Positions 31,807-40,728 of a DNA stretch of 64,000 bases are shown here, piece after piece. Within the stretch, counting starts at the first letter, position 1, and each line of letters begins with the position of its first letter. The translations under genes and the position numbers were made by a program. The notes below the pieces were generated by a model that saw only the letters and a program-made list of their open reading frames with translations, searched no databases and was not told the origin of the DNA. Source of the DNA: an uncultured Paracoccaceae bacterium (lineage in GTDB: Bacteria > Pseudomonadota > Alphaproteobacteria > Rhodobacterales > Rhodobacteraceae); the NCBI GenBank assembly GCA_913061275.1, contig CAJXSR010000008.1, positions 61,990 through 125,989 on the forward strand, read 5' to 3'.

Positions 31807-32621
31807 ATTTGAGCGACTTAAATTTCAGCCATAAGTTTCCACGCTTGTTTCAGCGGAACTGGCCACAAAGCGCACTCGATAAGCAAATCGGTGACATTGA
31901 CATTGATGATCTATGTCGAGAGTACAAACAATTGGTTTTGGATGCACCTCATCGGGGATCCGTCTCCAAACCCTATATTGTCGGCCACAGCGGCATCCCA
32001 ACGTCAACAGCCGGCAGTAATAGGCGAGAAGAACATATCGCTATCGCTTTGGTAAACATGCCCCGTCGGTGGCCATTACCGAATGGCGGTTGGTTTAACT
32101 ACATCGATTATCAAATTCCCCTTAAAGCCAAACGTAATGATCAGGGTATAGGCAAAATAGACATGATCGGCTTGTCTGATCGCGGTAGAATTATTGTGAT
32201 AGAGTTGAAAGTCATTGGTGAATCCAAGGGCATAAGTGATCCTCCGCCAACAGCCCTGATGGAAGGAATTCGCTATTCGGCAATCGTTGAGGCAAATCAC
32301 GACCAGATCAAATCCGAGATCGAACAAGAACACGGGTTGATTGTTTCAGATGAGCGTCCAGTTGTTCTGGTTCTTGCTGAACGGAACTGGTGGACATCGT
32401 GGCTTGGCGTCTCTGCTGCGGGCGATTGGGGATCACAGTTTCGAAAGGTTGCCGATGCCGTTCAAGGGCAGCTTGGGTTGTCAATTCAATTTGCGGCGCT
32501 CGATAATTGCAATCTGATCTATGGCGCGGATGGAGTTGCACCGCGACTAACCAAAGTCCCTATGCATTATGATGTTTCGCTCAGCGAGCCCGCAGTTTTC
32601 GGTGCGCCATTGTCTGTTTGA
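31807..32621 (+). CDS. Hypothetical protein with PD-(D/E)XK nuclease-like motif
   Basis: GKIDMIGLSDRGRIIVIELKVIGE resembles the D...ExK nuclease core; true start uncertain (TTG 31807 proposed; track ORF starts 31704 inside the repeat). Confidence 0.55.
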
Positions 32622-32652
32622 ATAGCCCCCACTGATCTGTCTGAGGTCAGTG

Positions 32653-32682
32653 GCGTAGGGTGGGCTTCAGTCCACCCTACGC
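32653..32682. repeat. REP-like palindrome, copy 2: GCGTAGGGTGGGCTTCAGTCCACCCTACGC
   Basis: Perfect 11-bp stem. Confidence 0.85.
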
Positions 32683-32720
32683 TTGCTGCACTAAGTTTTG
32701 ATTTCCAATAGGATTGTTTT

Positions 32721-33092
32721 ATGGACTTATCTTGCTTGCTTTATATTGAGACCTTTGAAGAACCCGCCACGCTGCAACAACGGATAGCATCGCTTTTCGG
32801 TGGAACTATATCGCTGGGGTCAATATCTAACGAATTCATCTATATTGATCTTAGTTTAAATGATAGCCGTGATCGCAAAAGGTTTTTGCGTGAAAGAAGG
32901 TTTGTCTTCTCAAAGTATTGTGCTGAAATTGACCCTGTAGATGAAATTTGTTTGACCGCAGAAAAGGTAGATCCAGAAATTTACCTTGATATTCTTATGC
33001 ATATTATAATGGAACTGAGGAAATCAGGTGCCCAGGTAGCAGCAAGCTGCGAATATGAAGATTTGGTTGCAGAAAAAACAGGTTGGAACTAG
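32721..33092 (+). CDS. Hypothetical protein (123 aa)
   Basis: Complete ORF between REP-like repeats; no recognised family. Confidence 0.6.
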   Translation: MDLSCLLYIETFEEPATLQQRIASLFGGTISLGSISNEFIYIDLSLNDSRDRKRFLRERRFVFSKYCAEIDPVDEICLTAEKVDPEIYLDILMHIIMELRKSGAQVAASCEYEDLVAEKTGWN

Positions 33093-33124
33093 AGCACAAC
33101 AACACCTGTTCATCCACCTGTTGC

Positions 33125-33165
33125 TACGGGCTAACCCGTAGTGTGAACTTCAGCCCACCCTACGG
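33125..33165. repeat. REP-like repeat, copy 3 (CGGGCTAACCCGTAGTGTGAACTTCAGCCCACCCTACG)
   Basis: Shares both arms with copies 1 and 2. Confidence 0.75.
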
Positions 33166-33167
33166 TT

Positions 33168-33767
33168 CTAAAGCGCCTTTCGTGCAGCAAGGGCAGCCGT
33201 GATGGTGCCGTCGTCCAGATAGTCCAACTCACCCCCGATAGGTACGCCTTGGGCCAGCAGGCTTAGGTCTACTTCCATATCTTCCAGCTGGTCTGCGATG
33301 TAATGGGCGGTGGTTTGGCCGTCTACGGTGGCGTTGAGGGCTAGAATGACCTCTGTTATGTTTTCATCCCTGACGCGGGTCACCAGCAGCGGAATACGCA
33401 ATTCCTCTGGCCCGACCCCGTCAAGTGCCGATAGGCATCCGCCTAACACATGATAGCGCCCCTTAAAGGCCGCAGCGCGCTCCATCGCCCATAGGTCGGC
33501 CACATCTTCAACCACGCAAATTTGGCCGTTCTGGCGTTTGCCGTTTGTGCAAATATCGCACAAATCTTCCGTACCTATATTGCCGCAAAGCGTGCATTCG
33601 CGGGCGGTTTGGGCGACATTGAACAGGGCATCTGACAACGGATTCAGCAGGATTGAGCGTTTCTTGATAAGATGCAAAACCGCACGACGCGCAGACCGAG
33701 GCCCCAGCCCAGGCAGCTTGGCCATCAAGGCAATCAGATTGTCTATGTCTGTGTTTTTACTGCTCAC
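33168..33767 (-). CDS. recR: Recombination mediator protein RecR
   Basis: [32 protein letters not shown] zinc finger. Confidence 0.95.
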   Translation of the reverse strand: MSSKNTDIDNLIALMAKLPGLGPRSARRAVLHLIKKRSILLNPLSDALFNVAQTARECTLCGNIGTEDLCDICTNGKRQNGQICVVEDVADLWAMERAAAFKGRYHVLGGCLSALDGVGPEELRIPLLVTRVRDENITEVILALNATVDGQTTAHYIADQLEDMEVDLSLLAQGVPIGGELDYLDDGTITAALAARKAL

Positions 33768-33775
33768 ACGCGCCT

Positions 33776-34120
33776 CTAGAACGGCAGTTTCATACCTGCA
33801 GGCAGGTTCAGGCCTTCGGTGATTTTTGACATTTCATCTTTTGATGCAACAGCCGCTTTATCTTGTGCGTCATTAATTGCAGCCACGATCAAGTCTTCGA
33901 CAACTTCTTTTTCGCTTGGCACCAAAATTGACGGGTCAATATCAAGCCGCCGCAGCGTACCCTTAGCTGTCACAGTTGCCGAAACCAGCCCAGCGCCGGC
34001 ATCACCAGTAACCTCAACTTCATCCAATTTTGCTTGGGCATCTTCCATTTTGCCCTGCATTTCCTTGGCTTGTTTCATCAGATTAGCCATATCGCCCAAC
34101 TGACCCATTCCTTTTAACAT
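33776..34120 (-). CDS. YbaB/EbfC nucleoid-associated protein
   Basis: [35 protein letters not shown], between recR and dnaX. Confidence 0.93.
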   Translation of the reverse strand: MLKGMGQLGDMANLMKQAKEMQGKMEDAQAKLDEVEVTGDAGAGLVSATVTAKGTLRRLDIDPSILVPSEKEVVEDLIVAAINDAQDKAAVASKDEMSKITEGLNLPAGMKLPF

Positions 34121-34137
34121 TGTGTATTCCTTATAGG

Positions 34138-35913
34138 TTAAACATCTTCAAACGGATCCCAATCGTCCGCTTCTTCTTCCAGATACTGCACCGATGCATC
34201 GCTCATCGCATTCAAATCCGCAAGCGTTTTCACGTCGCGTATTTCGGCCCCCGGAAACGCCAGTAAAACCGCCTGCACCATGTCGTGTTGCATCGCTTGA
34301 CCTTGCAGATCATCCCGGTGGGCTGTGCGTTCTTCAGCCAACGTGGCCCCACCACCATCAGAGACAACAGTCACGCCCCAGCGCACCCCCGTCCAGCTTA
34401 GTAAACGTTTTGCCAATCTTGTGGCCAGATCATTCGGTGCATCATTGGCTTGTTGAAATTCTATGCGGCCCGGTGAATATTTGGCCAGACGCACATGTTT
34501 TTCTACATCAACCAATAACGTCATATCACGCCGCGATTTAATCAACGCGATCACATGGGAAAATTCGGGGAAACCTGCCAACGCAGTCTCTGATTGTTCT
34601 TGCGGTTGCACCGCTTGCCCGCCACCTGCAATCATCGCTGTAGGGCCAGAGGAAACAGTACCTGTTACAGTAACCGATGATGTGGCTTGGGTGCCGCCAT
34701 TGCCAGTGGATGTAACACCGCCACCACCGCCTGTTGGTGGGGTGGGTGGCATATCTTGTAATTTGCGCACCAACTCTTCTGGGCTGGGTAACTCGGCCAC
34801 ATGTGTCAGCCGAATAATAGCCATCTCTGCCGCCATCATCGCATTCGGTGCTGCTGCCACTTCTTCTAATGCTTTTAACAGCATTTGCCACATACGGGTC
34901 AGGGCGCGCATTGGTAAATCACTGGCAGCTTGTTTGCCGCGCTCTCGTTCATCGGGTGATACGGTCGGGTCATCAGCGGCATCAGGTGATAGCTTTATCA
35001 CAGATACCCAGTGGGTAATCTCAGCCATATCGCGCAACACCGCCATAGGGTCAGCACCTTCAGCGTATTGCGATGACAGTTCGTTCAACGCACCTGCCGC
35101 ATCGCCCTTCATAATCAGATCAAACAGGTCCAAAACCCGCCCGCGATCAGCAAGGCCCAGCATAGCGCGCACTTGCTCAACGGTGGTTTCACCTGCACCG
35201 TGGGCAATCGCTTGATCCAGTAGGGAAAGCGCGTCACGCACAGAGCCTTCGGCGGCCCGTGTTATCAATGCCTGCGCATCTTCGGCCACTTCCGCATTTT
35301 CCAATGTGGCTATTTTTTGCAAATGTGCCATCATCACTTCGGGCTCAATGCGCCGCAAATCAAACCGCTGGCAGCGCGACAGTACCGTCACGGGAATTTT
35401 GCGAATTTCTGTGGTGGCAAAGATAAACTTCACATGTTCAGGTGGCTCTTCCAGCGTTTTTAGCAGCGCATTAAAGGCACTGGTCGATAGCATGTGAACT
35501 TCATCGATTATGTAGATTTTATAGCGTGCAGACGCTGCACGGTAATGCACACTGTCGATCAGCTCACGAATATCATTCACACCTGTGCGGCTGGCAGCAT
35601 CCATTTCCATCACATCAACATGACGCCCGTCGGTGATGGATGTGCAGTTATCACATACCCCACAAGGTGCAATCGTCGGGCCGCCCGTACCATCGGCCCC
35701 AATACAGTTCATCCCCTTAGCGATAATCCGAGCCGTCGTGGTTTTCCCCACACCGCGCACACCCGTCATCACAAACGCATGGGCAATACGATCCGCTTCA
35801 AACGCATTTTTCAGCGTTTGCACCATCGCATCTTGCCCTATCAAGTCTTCAAAAGTTGCAGGGCGGTATTTGCGCGCCAGCACTTGATAGCCTGTGTCAG
35901 TTGTGTTGGACAT
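34138..35913 (-). CDS. dnaX: DNA polymerase III subunits gamma/tau
   Basis: YQVLARKYRPATFEDLIGQDAMVQTLKNAF; GVRGVGKTTTARIIAKGMNC. Confidence 0.95.
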   Translation of the reverse strand: MSNTTDTGYQVLARKYRPATFEDLIGQDAMVQTLKNAFEADRIAHAFVMTGVRGVGKTTTARIIAKGMNCIGADGTGGPTIAPCGVCDNCTSITDGRHVDVMEMDAASRTGVNDIRELIDSVHYRAASARYKIYIIDEVHMLSTSAFNALLKTLEEPPEHVKFIFATTEIRKIPVTVLSRCQRFDLRRIEPEVMMAHLQKIATLENAEVAEDAQALITRAAEGSVRDALSLLDQAIAHGAGETTVEQVRAMLGLADRGRVLDLFDLIMKGDAAGALNELSSQYAEGADPMAVLRDMAEITHWVSVIKLSPDAADDPTVSPDERERGKQAASDLPMRALTRMWQMLLKALEEVAAAPNAMMAAEMAIIRLTHVAELPSPEELVRKLQDMPPTPPTGGGGGVTSTGNGGTQATSSVTVTGTVSSGPTAMIAGGGQAVQPQEQSETALAGFPEFSHVIALIKSRRDMTLLVDVEKHVRLAKYSPGRIEFQQANDAPNDLATRLAKRLLSWTGVRWGVTVVSDGGGATLAEERTAHRDDLQGQAMQHDMVQAVLLAFPGAEIRDVKTLADLNAMSDASVQYLEEEADDWDPFEDV

Positions 35914-36109
35914 TAAGACCTTACTCCCATGATCCCACAGACACTACTAACAGTTCGCGCAGATTGCCAGTTCAACATCACGCAAATGCGCGGGAAAGTT
36001 TGAAAATTGGGGAAGGTATAGATTGTGGCGCGCTAGAAGCGTGACGGTTAATTTGGTTGCGATGCTCATAGTGTTACAGCAATGGCCGTTGTGCAGACAA
36101 ACCTGCCGT

Positions 36110-36940
36110 TCACGCAACATCCATCTGTTTTAACATTGCGGCCACAATCGCCTCTGGAAAATCTTCTTGAAGAAGATGCCCTGAATTTGCGATAGGTTTG
36201 CATGGGGTGCCTGCGATCAAAGCTGCCAAATCATGTCCTTTCTGAATTGGAATCCATTGATCTTCTTCCCCCCAAAGGACGCTAACTGGGCAATCCAGTT
36301 GCTCATATAGCCCCTGTACTTCATCAGTGTATGCCTGATCCATCTGTGCGATCTGGCGATAAAATGCTGGTTGGCCTGTGTCACCGACCCAAGGCGCCGA
36401 ATAGATATCCAACGTCTCTTCTGAAAGCGTCTGATGAGCTGCGGTTTGCAGATAAGCGCGCAAAAGCGCCATATGCATATAGCCTGGCATCCCCGAAAAC
36501 GCATCGTCATACTGCCTCACATGCTGCACAAAGGGTGATCCCCACGGTGCGAGTGCTACTGCATCGAAGATCGTCAATGAGGAATACCGAAGACCATTCA
36601 GGAAGTATCCACGCAACGCTGTTGCTCCGCCGAAATCATGTGCAAGTACGTGAGGACGATCCAATCCCCAGCCTTCGAAAAGCGCAGCAAGTACATGGTT
36701 TTGTACACCAAGTGATACGTCCTGTCCCTCACACATCTCAGATTGACCATAGCCAACCAAGTCAAAGAAGTAGATTGAATATTTATCTTTGAGGTGGGGC
36801 ACAATGTTGCGCCAGACTTGAGATGAAAATGGCGTACCATGTATAGCAACAAGGGGTGGCCCGTTTCCTTCTTTTCCCCATCTTACTGTGTTTCCGTTAA
36901 TCTCTGATGTATTGGGTAGTTGCAGCATTTCGATTCTCAT
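36110..36940 (-). CDS. Alpha/beta hydrolase
   Basis: PPLVAIHGTPFSSQVWRNIVPHLKDKYSIYFFDLVGYGQSE; nucleophile region AHDFGG. Confidence 0.9.
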   Translation of the reverse strand: MRIEMLQLPNTSEINGNTVRWGKEGNGPPLVAIHGTPFSSQVWRNIVPHLKDKYSIYFFDLVGYGQSEMCEGQDVSLGVQNHVLAALFEGWGLDRPHVLAHDFGGATALRGYFLNGLRYSSLTIFDAVALAPWGSPFVQHVRQYDDAFSGMPGYMHMALLRAYLQTAAHQTLSEETLDIYSAPWVGDTGQPAFYRQIAQMDQAYTDEVQGLYEQLDCPVSVLWGEEDQWIPIQKGHDLAALIAGTPCKPIANSGHLLQEDFPEAIVAAMLKQMDVA

Positions 36941-36964
36941 ATTGACTATTAGCTAAATGACTAT

Positions 36965-37291
36965 ATGAAGATAACTATGGATAGGTCAACTCAAATCAAA
37001 GCCATGGCGAGTGAGCCGCGGATGGAAATTCTGCGCTTGCTAGCTGAACCGAAAAAACACTTTGCAAAGCAGTGGTCTGCCGACCCTGCTGAATTTGGAG
37101 TTTGCATGACATTGATTGCCGAGGCTTTGGATGTGGCACAGCCAACAGTAAGCCGTCATTTAGACATTCTAAGGCAAGCTCAACTCATCTCTGTGCGAAA
37201 ACACCAAAAGTGGTCATATTGCCAGCGCAACGAAGTCGCAATCCGAGAATATGTTCATTGGTTAGGGCAAGAGCTTGTAGTTTCCAGCTAG
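36965..37291 (+). CDS. ArsR-type winged-helix regulator
   Basis: IKAMASEPRMEILRLLAEP...LDVAQPTVSRHLDILRQAQLISVRKHQKWSYC; divergent to the hydrolase. Confidence 0.85.
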   Translation: MKITMDRSTQIKAMASEPRMEILRLLAEPKKHFAKQWSADPAEFGVCMTLIAEALDVAQPTVSRHLDILRQAQLISVRKHQKWSYCQRNEVAIREYVHWLGQELVVSS

Positions 37292-37428
37292 GGCAGATAG
37301 GGCGCAAAGTAGTTATTCGTCGAATTCGTTCAATCGACGGCTTTTGGTTATAATTGAACCCTAAAACCAAATACCATATGCACGCATATTTTATGTGATT
37401 ATTAAAAAATATCAATTACTTGACCCCA

Positions 37429-37444
37429 TGTCCCAACTGGGACA
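37429..37444. repeat. Dispersed palindrome TGTCCCAACTGGGACA, copy 3 (inverted)
   Basis: As above. Confidence 0.7.
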
Positions 37445-37476
37445 TTTCCAAGAAACGCCGATACTTGTGAAAAAGT

Positions 37477-37570
37477 GAGAGGCTGGACAGCGACCCAAAC
37501 GGGACTCGTTGTGGCTGCTTCCTTCCGGATCTGACCAAGTTGGCGAGGCGCTTACCCGCGCCAACCTCTC
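37477..37570 (-). ncRNA. ffs: Bacterial small SRP RNA (4.5S)
   Basis: Reverse strand contains GGTCAGATCCGGAAGGAAGCAGCC, the conserved SRP apical domain; paired ends GAGAGGYTGG/CCAGCCTCTC. Confidence 0.93.
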
Positions 37571-37652
37571 AGCGCCTATTTATAGACTTCTATTCCCAGC
37601 TTCAAGGTGATCTAATGTAAAATATACAATTAATAAGAGTGGATTAAAACGC

Positions 37653-38600
37653 ATGCGAACCGCCGAAAACGTCACATTTGGGGCCTCATCCCTAGACCGC
37701 GCAGCACATTTGCGCAAATCCGCCCCAGAACTGGCAAAAGACCCTTCTAGCAAAGCGATTGTATTGTGGCGCGGCAAACCGCTTGTCGACATCAAAACTA
37801 CCAAAATTGTACAAGTTTCGTTAAATCACCCGATTCTAATTGGATCGAAATCACAGATATTTTTAGGATTAAGTGCAAGCTTGCCCATGTTTGCCTATGA
37901 TATTTCCCATTGGGAACCTGACCGCTCTGCTGATGATGCGTCATTTCTAGATGAAACGGTTCAACAACACCCCGATGCCCCGAACGGCAGTGCTTTTCAG
38001 GAAACACGCGCCATTATGGCTGTTTTATCACGTGATGACGCCGAACTGACCGCCGCTGCCAAAGGCGTTTTTAGCTGGCATCTTAGCCACCAGTTTTGCG
38101 CAAAATGCGGTGCTGCCACTGAAATGGCAGACGCAGGTTGGCAACGCACTTGCCCGACATGCAGCACATCACATTTTCCGCGAACAGACCCTGTGGTAAT
38201 AATGTTAATCACCGATGGAAACAAAGTACTGCTGGGGCGATCCCCCCACTGGCCTAAAAAAATGTACTCACTTCTGGCAGGGTTCATGGAACCAGGAGAA
38301 ACGATTGAGGCCGCCGTGCGCCGTGAAGTCTTTGAGGAAAGTAGCGTCACCGTAGGCAAAGTCGGCTATATGACCAGTCAGCCATGGCCGTTTCCATCAT
38401 CCCTGATGATAGGGTGTTGGGGTGACGCCACATCAAGTGCAATAAAGCTGGATGAAAACGAGCTGGAAGATGCATTATGGGTCACCAAAGAAGACATCAT
38501 AGAGAGTCTTAGTGGCAACAGTGATGGCATCCTTCCGTCCAGAAAAGGATCAATCGCGCAGTTTTTAATAGAAAATTGGGTAAAAGACAGTATAGCCTGA
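37653..38600 (+). CDS. nudC: NAD(+) diphosphatase
   Basis: Zinc ribbon CAKCGAATEMADAGWQRTCPTC; Nudix box GFMEPGETIEAAVRREVFEESSV. Confidence 0.93.
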   Translation: MRTAENVTFGASSLDRAAHLRKSAPELAKDPSSKAIVLWRGKPLVDIKTTKIVQVSLNHPILIGSKSQIFLGLSASLPMFAYDISHWEPDRSADDASFLDETVQQHPDAPNGSAFQETRAIMAVLSRDDAELTAAAKGVFSWHLSHQFCAKCGAATEMADAGWQRTCPTCSTSHFPRTDPVVIMLITDGNKVLLGRSPHWPKKMYSLLAGFMEPGETIEAAVRREVFEESSVTVGKVGYMTSQPWPFPSSLMIGCWGDATSSAIKLDENELEDALWVTKEDIIESLSGNSDGILPSRKGSIAQFLIENWVKDSIA

Positions 38601-39088
38601 AATTAAATATAAAAAACGAGCAGAAAATGAATTTTTTAAGCAAACAGGACGTTAAAGCACCTGCTGATCATGTGTTTGAACAGCTAGCAGATTTCGACTT
38701 TTACGAATCCTACGCAATGCGCCTTGGTGCACAGGTGATGCGCCAAGACAATTATACTCAGCCACAACCCGGTATGAGTTGGAATATAAAAGGCCATGTG
38801 CGCGGCAAGGATCGGAATGTTGAACTGACATTGGATAGCTATTCGCCAAGCGATACCCTATCCTATATTTGCACGTCAAAATCACTTAATGCCATCATCA
38901 ACTTTAACATCATCCCCTTAAGCAAGACCGAAACTAGGATCAAAGTTATGGTCGATGTGCAGCCCAAAGGCCTGTCTGCCCGCGTGGCAATGCAATCAGC
39001 AAGGCTTGCCAAAAAGAGTTTGGACAGGAAATTTGATGCTCGTATGCACGATTTTGCCAATAAAATCAGCGAAAAATATCACGGGTAA
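38576..39088 (+). CDS. SRPBCC-family (START-like) protein
   Basis: FLSKQDVKAPADHVFEQLADFDFYESYAMRLGAQV; start likely MNFLSKQ. Confidence 0.75.
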   Translation: MGKRQYSLKLNIKNEQKMNFLSKQDVKAPADHVFEQLADFDFYESYAMRLGAQVMRQDNYTQPQPGMSWNIKGHVRGKDRNVELTLDSYSPSDTLSYICTSKSLNAIINFNIIPLSKTETRIKVMVDVQPKGLSARVAMQSARLAKKSLDRKFDARMHDFANKISEKYHG

Positions 39089-39106
39089 TTAGAAAGCTGG
39101 GAAGGT

Positions 39107-39961
39107 TTATGCCGTTTGCCTGAATATATCCGTTTTATACACGCCCAATATTTCTAAATGTGTGGTAAAATACGTCAATTCTTCTAGGGCGCGCTTTAAT
39201 TCCGGATCGTCAGGGTGGCCGATTACATCTGCATAAAACTGTGTAGCGGTAAAAGAACCCTCTATCATATAGCTTTCCAGCTTAACCATGTTCACCCCGT
39301 TGGTCGCAAAACCACCCATCGCTTTATAAAGGGCTGCAGGAATGTTGCGCACACGAAATACGAAAGTAGTCATGAATTCGTCGTTACCGTTTTCAGGGAA
39401 GTTTTTTTCGGGAGACATCACCAAAAACCTTGTGGTGTTATGTTGGTTGTCCTCAATGTGATGCGCCAGCACTTCAAGCCCGTAAATATCCGCAGCCATT
39501 TCAGAGGCAAGTGCGCCCATATCAGTTGCATCAGTACTTGCTACAGCCTGCGCAGAGCCTGCCGTATCAGCCCCCGCAACAGGTGCAATATCGTGTTTTT
39601 TCAAAAATTTCCGCACTTGCCCCAGTAATACAGTGTGACTCATGGCAAATTTTATATCTTCCAGCTTTACACCTTTTTTGGCCATCAGATTAATATGAAC
39701 ACGAACAAAATGTTCACCGACAATGTGCAAACCCGACTCTGGTAATAGACTGTGAATATCTGCGACCCGCCCATATGTAGAGTTTTCTACTGGCAACATC
39801 GCAATATCTGCACGTCCAGATTTAACCGCAGAAATAGCCCCTTCAAAAGTATTGCACGCGATTGCCTGTGCATTTGGAAAGGCTTCTGAACATGCCTGAT
39901 GTGAATAAGCGCCTAATACACCTTGAAAAGCTACTTTTGCTGGGGATATGTTCATATTCAT
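39107..39961 (-). CDS. pheA: Prephenate dehydratase
   Basis: VAFQGVLGAYSHQACSEAFP; MLPVENSTYGRVADIHSLL; NTTRFLV; ESYMIEGSF. Confidence 0.93.
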   Translation of the reverse strand: MNMNISPAKVAFQGVLGAYSHQACSEAFPNAQAIACNTFEGAISAVKSGRADIAMLPVENSTYGRVADIHSLLPESGLHIVGEHFVRVHINLMAKKGVKLEDIKFAMSHTVLLGQVRKFLKKHDIAPVAGADTAGSAQAVASTDATDMGALASEMAADIYGLEVLAHHIEDNQHNTTRFLVMSPEKNFPENGNDEFMTTFVFRVRNIPAALYKAMGGFATNGVNMVKLESYMIEGSFTATQFYADVIGHPDDPELKRALEELTYFTTHLEILGVYKTDIFRQTA

Positions 39962-40075
39962 TTCCTATTATGGCGTTTCGTCGCGGTTCTACACCTTGAT
40001 TGCGCGTAAGGGAAGGCTTAGAAGGACGCAGTGAATCAGCGAATTAAGATTTCGTGCAGCGAAGGTGACTATACC

Positions 40076-40591
40076 ATGGATACAATGTTCCTAACAAAAA
40101 TCGTCGGCGGCGTCTGTGGCGCGCTATTGGTTTACCTGCTTATCAACTGGGGTGCAGATGCACTGTACAGCACAGGTGGTGGACATGGTGAAGGCGAGCA
40201 TACGGCAGGCTATGTTATTGAAGTGGAAGAAGTCGAAGCGACCGATACAGCCGACGCAGGCCCAACATTTGAAGATATGATGGCATCTGCAGAAGTGGCA
40301 AAAGGCAAGAAAGTTTTTTCAAAATGTAAAGCTTGCCACAAAGTAGACGATGGTGCGAACAGTACTGGGCCACACCTGTTTAATATTGTAGATCGCGAAA
40401 TTGGCAATGTTGCAGGGTTTGGATATTCCTCTGGCATGGCTGGCATTGGCGGCACATGGGATATTGACACGCTGAACGCATTTCTAGCGAAGCCAAAAGC
40501 ATTAATCTCTGACACAAAAATGAGCTTTTCTGGTCTGAAAAAAGAGATGGATCGCGCAAATCTGATTACTTATCTGATGACAATCAAATAA
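40076..40591 (+). CDS. Membrane-anchored class I c-type cytochrome (CycM-like)
   Basis: N-terminal TM; KCKACHKVDDGANSTGPHLFNIVDREIGNVAGFGYSSGM. Confidence 0.88.
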   Translation: MDTMFLTKIVGGVCGALLVYLLINWGADALYSTGGGHGEGEHTAGYVIEVEEVEATDTADAGPTFEDMMASAEVAKGKKVFSKCKACHKVDDGANSTGPHLFNIVDREIGNVAGFGYSSGMAGIGGTWDIDTLNAFLAKPKALISDTKMSFSGLKKEMDRANLITYLMTIK

Positions 40592-40614
40592 GTTTCCTAT
40601 CATAAAATTAAAAC

Positions 40615-40640
40615 AGCCGCCTTTTGGGCGGCTTTTTATT
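40615..40640 (+). terminator. Rho-independent terminator
   Basis: AGCCGCC-TTTTG-GGCGGCT-TTTTATT. Confidence 0.9.
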
Positions 40641-40728
40641 GAAAACATTTCAATTCTCTCACACAATCGCGTATTGCTGTTTACCTGCACATTGTTTTAC
40701 CTACATAATATTAAGGTAAATTCACAAG

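Noticed and set aside
34463-35215. 250-aa ORF antisense to dnaX
   Set aside because: Shadow ORF opposite a strongly conserved gene.
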